Source: Chryseolinea soli (GTDB lineage Bacteria; Bacteroidota; Bacteroidia; Cytophagales; Cyclobacteriaceae). From it: a DNA stretch of 64,000 nucleotides. Under the pieces are notes generated by a model that was not told the origin of the DNA, did no database searches, and saw only the letters and a program-made list of their open reading frames with translations. This document shows positions 16,962 through 24,838 of this stretch, piece by piece. A program made the position numbers and the translations under genes. The DNA is taken from assembly GCF_003589925.1 (NCBI RefSeq), contig NZ_CP032382.1, forward strand, positions 4,402,001 to 4,466,000. The letters run 5' to 3'. Numbering within the stretch: position 1 is the first letter of the stretch; each line of letters begins with the position of its first letter.

Positions 16962-17186
16962 ATGAGCATTTTCGGCATCCTCATTTTGATCGGTATCGGG
17001 GCATACCTCTACAAAATTTATTTCAGCAACAATTCCTACGAAACGAAAGACGAGCGCTACAATGCGGCGCGTAATAAGCGACAACAAGAATTGGATCGCT
17101 TGCTCGACAAAATTGCCAATCAAGGCATGGACAGCCTTAGCGAACAGGAGCGCCGTCGCCTGGACGAGCTTTCGGGGAACCGGTGA
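16962..17186 (+). CDS. Small single-pass protein with DUF6576-like domain
   Basis: A 74-aa protein with one N-terminal membrane helix (MSIFGILILIGIGAYLYKIY) and a soluble helical tail. ELDRLLDKIANQGMDSLSEQ followed by ERRRLDELS matches the short helical domain normally found at the C-terminus of Bacteroidota rhomboid-type membrane proteins (DUF6576). Here the domain stands alone on one helix. It may act as an adaptor to a membrane protein, but no partner is visible. Its position upstream of the second lipoprotein group is probably incidental. Confidence 0.7.
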   Translation: MSIFGILILIGIGAYLYKIYFSNNSYETKDERYNAARNKRQQELDRLLDKIANQGMDSLSEQERRRLDELSGNR

Positions 17187-17242
17187 TGTGATTTCGATGG
17201 CTGATTTTTATCCTTGAATTTTCGAAATCCGAAGTGCTTTTT

Positions 17243-17284
17243 ATGTGCTTTTTGAATCAATAAAGAAGTAATTAAGGATTGAAC
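17243..17284 (+). promoter_or_regulatory. Upstream block shared by lipoprotein paralogues 4-6
   Basis: ATGTGCTTTTTGAATCAATA, then AAGAAGTAATTAAGGATTGA, resembles the blocks before paralogues 5 (ATGTGCTTTTCGGAGCAAAG, then AAGAAGTGATTTGGATTTGA) and 6. It lies about 55 bp upstream of the paralogue 4 start and probably contains a promoter. Confidence 0.4.
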
Positions 17285-17337
17285 GGTTCATACCTTTCGA
17301 TCCGTTAAACCGTTTTCAAACTATTTAGGTTTTTTAC

Positions 17338-18555
17338 ATGAATCAATTCAAAACCCGTTCCTTACTTTTTGTTTTTTCCATAGCTGTTCTTCTTTTTGGA
17401 TGTCACAAGGATAACGACACCACCAGCTCGGCGATCTTAACCTTACGGGTAGACGCATTTTACCAGGTAGACGCTGATAACTGGATTTTTGCCACGAACG
17501 ATGCAGGAGAGATATTGGATGCCAAGCCCTACACGGCTGGAGCGACGGTCGAGCTGGTGAGCGACAAAGCAGGCGATAAAATCAACGTGACATTCTTCAA
17601 TCGCAAGGCGTTAATCGGAGCATCGAACAGTTTCGTGACCTATGCCGATGTTCTTCGCGGCACGACATTGCATTTGGAAAACACGAATGCTCCGGCGCCA
17701 ACGGGTCAGACGGGTCAGGCCACGTTTATGATTTCAAATTTTGACTCAAGCAACGGCTTGGCCATGGAATTTTCAAACGGACACTCGGTTAGCCTGAATA
17801 ACTCTAAATCCTCCAGTGAAACGGATGTAGACGTCTTCTTCTACGGCGTACCGTCCGACTTTACGTTGACAGCATATCGCGACGGCGTGCCCATGTACAA
17901 TTTGGTTCAGGGCGTAAAGGATGGCGATGTCATCAAACGCGACTTTGATGTCGACTTTCTTCCTTTTCCGCATCAACGTAAATTGGATTTTGAAGGTCAG
18001 ACCAATGCCTATCTCTACGGCTTGGACGCAAAATCGAATTACGTGGCCGTGCTCGGCACCTCTCAACTTGCAGGAACACCCTACGAACAGCAGCCTGTCA
18101 TTGGCTATCTGGATGGATTTGCTTCTTATGAAATGAAGATCTCCAATAAAAAGTCGAATGGTACGGTAGTCTATCAGACCAGCGGAGAGCCGGACCTTTC
18201 GTTTGCGATGCCTACGTTTACTTTTGCGCTGAACAGCAGCGGTATGCGTGATCTCTCGTTCACCTTCTCGGAAGACTACACGGGGTATTTTTCAACATGG
18301 TCCTACTATACTGATGAAATGGATTATGTTAGCTGGACTTTCAACGCGCCGGCCGGCACGCTGGTAAAGGGACTGGCGGTCCCCGATGAGATCGCAGCGA
18401 AATATCCCGAAATCGATTTGAGTAAATTCGAACATACGGGCATAAGCTTCACGAAGATCACAGAAGGCGGATCATACCTGGAGAGCGTACTGGGCGCGAC
18501 GGTGGTGGGTGATCACAAAACCGTGAAAAAGTATACGTATACTCCAGATCTTTGA
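17338..18555 (+). CDS. Array lipoprotein, paralogue 4 of 6
   Basis: A 405-aa lipoprotein with signal MNQFKTRSLLFVFSIAVLLFGC and tether HKDNDTTSS. Landmarks: ILTLRVDAFYQVDADNWIFA, AGDKINVTFFNRK, VPSDFTLTAYRDGVPMYN, LPFPHQRKLDFEGQTNA, PVIGYLDGFASYEMKISN, TFSEDYTGYFSTW and the C-terminal YTYTPDL. It heads the second group, sharing RSLLFV, the FPHQRKLDF block and KFEHTGISFTKITEGGSYLE with copies 5 and 6. This is the first copy after the serine hydrolase/PQQ interruption. Function unknown. Confidence 0.8.
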   Translation: MNQFKTRSLLFVFSIAVLLFGCHKDNDTTSSAILTLRVDAFYQVDADNWIFATNDAGEILDAKPYTAGATVELVSDKAGDKINVTFFNRKALIGASNSFVTYADVLRGTTLHLENTNAPAPTGQTGQATFMISNFDSSNGLAMEFSNGHSVSLNNSKSSSETDVDVFFYGVPSDFTLTAYRDGVPMYNLVQGVKDGDVIKRDFDVDFLPFPHQRKLDFEGQTNAYLYGLDAKSNYVAVLGTSQLAGTPYEQQPVIGYLDGFASYEMKISNKKSNGTVVYQTSGEPDLSFAMPTFTFALNSSGMRDLSFTFSEDYTGYFSTWSYYTDEMDYVSWTFNAPAGTLVKGLAVPDEIAAKYPEIDLSKFEHTGISFTKITEGGSYLESVLGATVVGDHKTVKKYTYTPDL

Positions 18556-18588
18556 TGATCCCTTGTGGATCCAGGAAGATCGATCGCC

Positions 18589-18655
18589 CAGGAATGTGCT
18601 TTTCGGAGCAAAGAAGAAGTGATTTGGATTTGAATGTTTATATATTGCGGCCCTT
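18589..18655 (+). promoter_or_regulatory. Conserved upstream block of lipoprotein paralogue 5
   Basis: CAGGAATGTGCTTTT, GAAGTGATTTGGATTTGAA and TTTATATATTGCGGCC recur in the same order before paralogue 6. TATATTGC resembles the Bacteroidota minus-7 box. Conservation of non-coding DNA before both genes means that promoter and gene were duplicated together. Confidence 0.5.
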
Positions 18656-18690
18656 TTAACACAGTTTGCAAGTCATTGTTGCTTTTTACT

Positions 18691-19902
18691 ATGAACTCAC
18701 TGAGAAACCGTTCCTTACTTTTTGTTCTTTGTATTACTTTTCTTTTGTTCGGATGTCATAAGGACGACGACGTCACCGCCCCGCACACGATCCTGACCCT
18801 ACAGGTAGATACAGCATACCCGGTTACTGCCGACAACTGGATCTTTGCCACCAACGATGGCGGCGAAGTGTTGGATGTGAAATCCTACACCGCGGGGGAG
18901 ACCGTTACGCTGGTTAGCGATAAGGCGGGAGACAAGATCAATGTCACGTTTTTCAATCGTCGCGAGTCACCCTTCGAAACAAATTCCTTTGTGACCTACG
19001 CCGACGTTCCGGGCGGTACCGTGTTGCGCCTGGCAGCATCGGCGTCGTCTTCACAAGAGCTTGAACAGGGTGCCGTCAAGTTTAAGATTTCAAACTACTA
19101 CTATGGCTCCTGTACGGTGGATTTTTCGAATACGGGTACGGGCACAGGGTCAGTCGGCAGTGGCATGCTGGATATGGATTTTTCTTTTTATGGGCCCTCC
19201 GATATTTTCATGTCAGGATATCGCAAAGGTGTGCCGGTATACAACTGGGCAAAGGCCGTGAAGAACGGCGACGTCGTCATGCGGGACTTTGATGCTGACT
19301 TTGTCGCTTTCCCGCACCAGCGCAAATTGGATTTTACAGGTACGAACCACGGTATCATATACGGTATCGATGCGGACGGGAACTATCTGACTATTTTGGA
19401 CACGTATCAACTTTTGGGAACGACCTATAAAACTGACCAGCCGGTCATTGGCTATATCGATGGTTTTGTTTCCTATGATATGACGGTATCCAGTGATAAG
19501 TCCAATGGACAGATCTCCTACCAAAGCATCGGAGCGCTTGATCTTTCTTTTACCATGCCAACCGCTTTCAATTTCTCGCTCCAGAGCAACGGTATGCGGG
19601 ATCTCTCGTTTAGCTTTTCGGAAGACTACACGTATTATATGTCAGCCTGGGCTTACACACAAGACTCAGAAAATATCCGCTGGTATTTTGAGGCGCCGCC
19701 GGGTGTTTCGGTAAAAGGAATGTCACTGCCCAGCGAGATCGCGGCGAAATATCCTCAGATCGATGTGAGTAAATTCAAGCATACGAGTATAGGCTTCACG
19801 AAGATCATAGAAGGCGGGTCCTACCTGGAGAACATACTGGGTGCGACGGCGGTGAGTGATCCCAAAACCCTGAAAAAGTATACGTATAGTCCAAAACTTT
19901 GA
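18691..19902 (+). CDS. Array lipoprotein, paralogue 5 of 6
   Basis: A 403-aa lipoprotein; the ATG at 18691 gives MNSLRNRSLLFVLCITFLLFG and Cys22, so the longer frame from 18634 is not used. The tether is HKDDDVTAP. It is nearly identical to copy 6 over the first ~80 residues and in WAYTQDSENIRW, so the two arose by recent duplication. Other landmarks: YGPSDIFMSGYRKGVPVYNW, VAFPHQRKLDFTGTNHG, PVIGYIDGFVSYDMTV and YTYSPKL at the C-terminus. Function unknown. Confidence 0.8.
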   Translation: MNSLRNRSLLFVLCITFLLFGCHKDDDVTAPHTILTLQVDTAYPVTADNWIFATNDGGEVLDVKSYTAGETVTLVSDKAGDKINVTFFNRRESPFETNSFVTYADVPGGTVLRLAASASSSQELEQGAVKFKISNYYYGSCTVDFSNTGTGTGSVGSGMLDMDFSFYGPSDIFMSGYRKGVPVYNWAKAVKNGDVVMRDFDADFVAFPHQRKLDFTGTNHGIIYGIDADGNYLTILDTYQLLGTTYKTDQPVIGYIDGFVSYDMTVSSDKSNGQISYQSIGALDLSFTMPTAFNFSLQSNGMRDLSFSFSEDYTYYMSAWAYTQDSENIRWYFEAPPGVSVKGMSLPSEIAAKYPQIDVSKFKHTSIGFTKIIEGGSYLENILGATAVSDPKTLKKYTYSPKL

Positions 19903-19933
19903 TTTCATTGAATCTGAGAAGACCGGTCACCCG

Positions 19934-19996
19934 CAGGAATGTGCTTTTTGGCGTAAAAATGAAGTGATCCGGATTTGAACTTTATATATTACGGCC
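19934..19996 (+). promoter_or_regulatory. Conserved upstream block of lipoprotein paralogue 6
   Basis: CAGGAATGTGCTTTT, GAAGTGATCCGGATTTGAA and TTTATATATTACGGCC match the block before paralogue 5 with few changes. It ends about 25 bp before the start codon and is probably the gene's own promoter, so paralogues 5 and 6 would be separate but co-regulated transcripts. Confidence 0.5.
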
Positions 19997-20021
19997 TTCT
20001 AAACAGCCTGCAGGCCATTTT

Positions 20022-21236
20022 ATGAACCCACTCAGAAACCGTTCGCTGCTTTTTGTTCTTGGCATTACTTTTCTTTTCGGGTGTCATAAGGACGACGACG
20101 TCACCGGACCTCACACGATCTTAACACTCCAGGTGGACGCAGGATACACGTTGGATACCGAAGACAATTGGATCTTTGCAACCGACGACAACGGAGAAGT
20201 GCTGGATGTGAAACCCTATGCGGGTGGGGAGACGGTTACGCTGGTCAGCGATAAGGCGGGAGACAAGATCAACGTCACATTTTTCGTTCATCACGAGGCA
20301 GCGTCAAAGTCAAGCACTTTTTCCACCTATGCCCATATTTCCAGCGGCACCGTGTTGCATTTCATAAAGCCGAAGGCCGCTAGCCATGAGTCCCTGCCCG
20401 GTACGGCTACTTTTATGATCTCAAACTTCAATTACTTGCTTTCGTCAGTGGAATTTTCGAACGGCGATTCTTATGGTGCCTCCACCACAATAACTTCAAG
20501 TGAGATGGATTCGGAAGTTTCCTATTATGGCATTCCCTCCGATTTTCTTTTGTCGGGGTATCGCGCAGGAGTGCCGGTGTTCAATTGGGCAAAAGGCGTG
20601 AAGGATGGCGATGTGATCAAACGAGATTTTCAAGCTGACTTCGTCGCTTTTCCGCACCAACGCAAATTGGATTTTGAAGGCACGAACAGCGCCACCTTAT
20701 TTGGTGCAACGGCGAACGCGAACTTTCTTGTTCTGAACACGTATCAACTTGCGGGAACGGCCTATGCCACCGACCAACCGGTCATTGGCTATATCGATGA
20801 TTTTGTTTCTTACGATTTGATCGTAACCAATACCAAGGCGAATGGATCGGTAATGTACCTGAACAACGGAGCCATCGATCTCTCATTTACAATGCCCACG
20901 TTCGCCTTTTCACTCAATAACAATAGCCTACAGAACCTCTCGTTCAATTTGTCGGAAGACTACACCTATTACTATTCAGGCTGGGCTTACACGCAAGACT
21001 CAGAGAATATCCGGTGGAATGTCACGGCACCCACGGGTGTGACGCTAAAGGGATTGTCAATTCCCCAAGAGATTGCCACGAAGTATTCCCAAATCGACGT
21101 GAGCAAGTTCAAGCATTCGAGCATCAACTTTACAAAGATTGTGGAAGGCGCGTCATACCCGGCGGGCATGCCGGGTGTGACGACGACAAGTGACGATAAA
21201 ACTCAAAAACTGTACACCTATTCTCCGAAACTGTGA
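20022..21236 (+). CDS. Array lipoprotein, paralogue 6 of 6
   Basis: A 404-aa lipoprotein with signal MNPLRNRSLLFVLGITFLFG, then Cys21 and tether HKDDDVTGP. Landmarks: DNWIFATDDNGEVLDVKPY, SDKAGDKINVTFFVHHE, IPSDFLLSGYRAGVPVFNW, VAFPHQRKLDFEGTNSA, PVIGYIDDFVSYDLIVTN, NLSEDYTYYYSGW and YTYSPKL. It differs from copy 5 mainly in the middle (residues ~85-160), where family members vary most. It is the last copy before the C25 peptidase. Function unknown. Confidence 0.8.
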   Translation: MNPLRNRSLLFVLGITFLFGCHKDDDVTGPHTILTLQVDAGYTLDTEDNWIFATDDNGEVLDVKPYAGGETVTLVSDKAGDKINVTFFVHHEAASKSSTFSTYAHISSGTVLHFIKPKAASHESLPGTATFMISNFNYLLSSVEFSNGDSYGASTTITSSEMDSEVSYYGIPSDFLLSGYRAGVPVFNWAKGVKDGDVIKRDFQADFVAFPHQRKLDFEGTNSATLFGATANANFLVLNTYQLAGTAYATDQPVIGYIDDFVSYDLIVTNTKANGSVMYLNNGAIDLSFTMPTFAFSLNNNSLQNLSFNLSEDYTYYYSGWAYTQDSENIRWNVTAPTGVTLKGLSIPQEIATKYSQIDVSKFKHSSINFTKIVEGASYPAGMPGVTTTSDDKTQKLYTYSPKL

Positions 21237-21379
21237 TGACGGTTTTGAAGAACATGGGGACATGAAGCAGGACCGGCCTATTCCAAATTTCCGCTACGAG
21301 AGAATATGTGGTCCATCTTTTGTGCGCGTTAAATAACTGACATAATGATCGTGTGATCACTACATCACGGCAGCATTGT

Positions 21380-21417
21380 CAATTCTCAAAAAGCATGCCC
21401 TACTAAAATGAGAATTG
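21380..21417. other. Perfect 9-bp inverted repeat
   Basis: CAATTCTCA at 21380-21388 is mirrored by TGAGAATTG at 21409-21417 around a 20-nt spacer. It lies 143 bp after the last lipoprotein and about 130 bp before the C25 peptidase start. It could be a weak terminator or an operator; no clean U-tract follows. Confidence 0.45.
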
Positions 21418-21456
21418 TGTTTGCTGTTCCGATCTAATTCTCCAATTTCGAACCCC

Positions 21457-21496
21457 AGAGCCCATCTGACTGCATCCCCGCAGCGAGATGGGCTCT
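21457..21496 (+). other. Strong stem-loop in the leader of the C25 peptidase gene
   Basis: AGAGCCCATCT (21457-21467) pairs perfectly with AGATGGGCTCT (21486-21496). Inside, CTGC and GCAG form a second 4-bp stem with an ATCCCC loop, separated from the first by a 2x2 mismatch. The tail is TTTGCGTTTAAAT. The end lies 49 bp before the start codon, so it is either a terminator upstream of the promoter or an attenuator-like leader structure. Confidence 0.6.
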
Positions 21497-21545
21497 TTGC
21501 GTTTAAATCTTTGTGTTCGGAGTAATCACTTAAATTCAAAACAAC

Positions 21546-24500
21546 ATGAAAGTACACTTGAGCAGTCAGAAGGAGCACCAGAGTTCTGAGAACGCTTTTG
21601 CTTTCAGAATTGAAATGAGTCCTGATGAATTCAGGATCAAGGAGACGCCCTTTGGCGTTCGGTTTGAATTCAGCAAGGAGTTTAAGAGTCTGAACGAACC
21701 CGGCACGCCAGCCTTGCCTTCCAAGCTGGTGAACGTGGCCCTGCCCGCCAACGCCAGCAGTCTGAAGTTGGAGACCACCGTAGAGTCGACCAAGAAACTT
21801 TTCAAGAAGCCGGTGTTCATCGCGCCTGTGCAAGATCTGCAAGTTGCCTCGGCGCGGGAGACCTTTCGTGTTGAAAAGCAACGGATGGAATCTATCAACC
21901 GCGCAGTCGATCAAATGGAACTGGAGCCGCGGGCCATTCCATTTTCCAATGGCCCCATGCCTGACCCGAAAGTGTACAATGAATTTTTAAGCAAGCCTGT
22001 TCCCGTTGCCGAACTGCTGCACACCACGCTGGCGGGCAACAACCTCATCGCCGCCATCCGCATCAACCCCATTACGATCAATTCCGACTTTATCCCGGTA
22101 TTGAACGAAGTGATCGACCTGCAAATCACCTATAAGATCCAGCGTTCGGAAAAGATCGACCGCAAAACCACGATGCGCTCGCTGTCGCCCAACAAGACCA
22201 TTCAGCAGAGCCTGGTCGATCAACTCAAAGAAACCGTGATCAATCCCCGCGAAGTGATCGACATCACACACATTCCCTGGTTTGTGTTTGGTCAATACGA
22301 CTACCTGGTCATCACCGACAACAAGCGGTGGAACAGCGAGACCATCGAGCCGACGACAGCGGTGGGCGACATGGTGACGGCGTTTGGAAAGCTGATCAAC
22401 TGGAAACGCGAAAAAGGTCTGAAGGCCCGCGTGGTCACCATCACCGACATTGTGAACGGCGTCTATGGCAATTTCAAGACCGGCGCTGTCGATCTACAGG
22501 AAGTGATCCGTAACTTCTTAAAATTTGCACACTCCGCCTGGGGCGTCACCTGGTGTCTGCTCGGTGGCGACATCGAGATCGTGCCCGTACGTCTGGCAGC
22601 AGGCGAATGCCGCGGCGATGTGAACGAACAAACGGCCAACAATCCTCCCCACGACAACGAAGCCTTCTGGACGGGCACCTTCACAAAGATCAAAGCCGTT
22701 TCGCTGGGGGAATGGTTTAGCGTGAACGACAGCTTCCTGAAACTCACCAACAAGAGCACGGGCAGACTGATCCCCAAAAAAGCTCCGCTAAATCACCTCA
22801 CAATACACGCTCTCGAAAATGTGCGCATCAACGGTCTCATTCATTTGCCGATCGATTTCTTTGAAACCACCGCCCAATTCCAACACCGGCTCGGCTGGTA
22901 TTTCTGTACCGACGAAACCTACACCACCTACTCCGCCACGCCGACCAACTTCGTGCGGGTAGATGGCGACGCGTCGATTATCCATGCGCCGCTGCGCTTC
23001 CACTACACCTGGAACACCATACCCACCGACTTTTACTACGCCAGTCTTTTCGGCCCGAACTACGGCATCGCCGGCAAACACGACTGGGATGCAAACAACA
23101 ACCGGCTGTATGGACAACATGAGTGGACCAGCGACTTTGACCCCGTGAACTGGCACGCCGACGTCATGGTGGGCCGCGCTCCGGCTTCGACGCCTTCGGA
23201 AGCGGAAGTTTTTGTCGACAAGGTTCTGGCCTATGAAAAGTTCAGAATGGAAGACGGCACATCGCTCGATCGAAACTACCTCGACAAGATGTTGCTGGTG
23301 TCCACCAATTGGGGTGGCCGCATCGGCTATTCCTCTACCACCATGAACCCGCCACCCGCCGGACAATTCTACACCGACGCCGCACACAGCCGCGCCATCC
23401 TTCAAACGAACGCCGACTTTACCAGAGACTGGGAATGGGAACTGATCTCCTGGATCAACGAAACCGATGTGTGGTTGATCCCTTATGATCGAAATGCCGC
23501 ACCGGGTGTTCGTGGTTGGTACTATGCCTTTAGTCCAACCGATCTCCGTCCCGCCATCATCGAGTTCAATCTGCCGTGGGGCATACACTTCGAGTTCCCG
23601 TTGATCACCAACACGATCGTGATCTATGGAAACGCATCGGACATTGCACCGCAGTATTTTATCCTCGACCGCACCGAAGCCGACGGCTCTATGATGGACT
23701 CCGAAGCGTTGCGCGAACAGATCGATGCCGAGTTGCCGCTCTTCCGGCGGTTCAATCGTCTCTATGAAGACATCGACAGTTTACCGGTGGCCAACCGGAA
23801 CGCTGCCCCCGTGCAACGGTTCACCAACACAGCCCTCGAAACGGCCTTGAACGACGGTCACCATTTCCTCAGCTTGTCGGGACACGGATCGATGGGCGGT
23901 TGCTGTGGTGTCGACAGTTGGACGGCCGGCAACGCCACCAACGGCAACAAATATTTTATCGCGTTTGCCGACTCCTGTCTCACCAACGACTATGAATATG
24001 CCGACTCAATGTCGGAGAGCCTGGTCAACAATCCACACGGCGGTGCTGTGGCGTATGTGGGTCACACGCGGTTTTCCTGGATTGGGTTGGGCGATGACTT
24101 TGAGCGCGCGTTCTTCCATGAGTTGGTGAACACACGGCACATCGGCTTGATGCACAACAGCCGGTTGAATGTGCTGTTGACGAGCAGCCGCGGTCCGCTG
24201 GATCACTATAACAAATGGTCCGTGCTGGCCCTGAACTTACTGGGTGATCCGGAAATGGAAGTGCGGAAGACGAAGCCCGCCATCATTATACCGCATGTTT
24301 ACTTTGATCTTGAACGTTTGTATATCAAAGTATTTGAAGGCGGATTTGTGCGCAAGCAGATCACGGATTTCAAGGTGCGCATCACCACGCAAGAACTGTC
24401 GCAAGCCCTGGTGCCGGATGAAGACGGTAAGATCCCGTTTGAGAAGGAGTGGCTGCTGCAGGAAAAATTGCTGGTGTCCATCACGGTCGACAATGGCATT

Positions 24501-24662
24501 CCGTATACGATGACAGGTGAGGAGATCCAAGCTCGGATGATCATGTCGAAGCAAGAGGAAGCAGCGGTTGAAATGCCGGAAGCGGAAATCAGTGCTAAGC
24601 AGGAGGCCACCAAAGCTACTAGCAAGGTGGTGTCTGCTGAAAGTGAGTTATTGCTGCATTGA
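21546..24662 (+). CDS. Gingipain-like C25 family cysteine peptidase, no signal peptide
   Basis: A 1038-aa protein. Residues 1 to ~210 resemble the C25 propeptide region (GTPALPSKLVNVALPANAS). The caspase-like catalytic domain begins near YDYLVITDNKRW, runs through CLLGGDIEIVPVR (~340) and DVMVGRAPAS (~541), and contains His780 (LSLSGHGSMGG) and Cys811 (FADSCLTNDYE), the expected dyad with normal spacing. LALNLLGDPEMEVR closes it, followed by an Ig-like segment and an acidic tail. An insertion of about 150 residues separates LLGGD from the next core strand. Unlike gingipains it starts MKVHLSSQKEHQSSENAF, with no signal peptide, and shows no T9SS sorting domain. It may be cytoplasmic or use an unusual route. 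Confidence 0.85.
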   Translation: MKVHLSSQKEHQSSENAFAFRIEMSPDEFRIKETPFGVRFEFSKEFKSLNEPGTPALPSKLVNVALPANASSLKLETTVESTKKLFKKPVFIAPVQDLQVASARETFRVEKQRMESINRAVDQMELEPRAIPFSNGPMPDPKVYNEFLSKPVPVAELLHTTLAGNNLIAAIRINPITINSDFIPVLNEVIDLQITYKIQRSEKIDRKTTMRSLSPNKTIQQSLVDQLKETVINPREVIDITHIPWFVFGQYDYLVITDNKRWNSETIEPTTAVGDMVTAFGKLINWKREKGLKARVVTITDIVNGVYGNFKTGAVDLQEVIRNFLKFAHSAWGVTWCLLGGDIEIVPVRLAAGECRGDVNEQTANNPPHDNEAFWTGTFTKIKAVSLGEWFSVNDSFLKLTNKSTGRLIPKKAPLNHLTIHALENVRINGLIHLPIDFFETTAQFQHRLGWYFCTDETYTTYSATPTNFVRVDGDASIIHAPLRFHYTWNTIPTDFYYASLFGPNYGIAGKHDWDANNNRLYGQHEWTSDFDPVNWHADVMVGRAPASTPSEAEVFVDKVLAYEKFRMEDGTSLDRNYLDKMLLVSTNWGGRIGYSSTTMNPPPAGQFYTDAAHSRAILQTNADFTRDWEWELISWINETDVWLIPYDRNAAPGVRGWYYAFSPTDLRPAIIEFNLPWGIHFEFPLITNTIVIYGNASDIAPQYFILDRTEADGSMMDSEALREQIDAELPLFRRFNRLYEDIDSLPVANRNAAPVQRFTNTALETALNDGHHFLSLSGHGSMGGCCGVDSWTAGNATNGNKYFIAFADSCLTNDYEYADSMSESLVNNPHGGAVAYVGHTRFSWIGLGDDFERAFFHELVNTRHIGLMHNSRLNVLLTSSRGPLDHYNKWSVLALNLLGDPEMEVRKTKPAIIIPHVYFDLERLYIKVFEGGFVRKQITDFKVRITTQELSQALVPDEDGKIPFEKEWLLQEKLLVSITVDNGIPYTMTGEEIQARMIMSKQEEAAVEMPEAEISAKQEATKATSKVVSAESELLLH

Positions 24663-24692
24663 TTTTTTTTGAGGATTAAGTTGTGAGAAGGG

Positions 24693-24723
24693 GAAGCCCG
24701 GGCGTGAGCTTGGGCTTCTTTTT
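24693..24723 (+). terminator. Rho-independent terminator of the C25 peptidase gene
   Basis: GAAGCCC (24693-24699) pairs with GGGCTTC (24712-24718) around a 12-nt loop and is followed by five T residues. It starts 31 bp after the peptidase stop codon. Confidence 0.85.
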
Positions 24724-24730
24724 ACCACCT

Positions 24731-24800
24731 CGCTTTCGCTAAAGCTTCGGCGGGCCCTCCTTCGCTGAAGCTTCGGCGGGCAGGCAGGCAAGCAAAGAAG
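24731..24800. repeat. Dispersed palindromic repeat, two half-units in direct orientation
   Basis: CGCTTTCGCTAAAGCTTCGG (24731-24750) is followed directly by CCTTCGCTGAAGCTTCGGCG within 24757-24780, then CAGGCAGGCAAGCAAAG. The second unit and tail are the reverse complement of the copy near 4791-4830. The two half-units are in direct orientation here but inverted at 4.7 kb. Confidence 0.7.
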
Positions 24801-24838
24801 ACGAAAAGAGGCTTGTGCTGCGGCAGGCTCCCATCAGA

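Noticed and set aside
21380..21417. Inverted repeat as a clear terminator of the lipoprotein array
   Set aside because: The 20-nt loop and lack of a U-tract make this uncertain; reported as an inverted repeat only.
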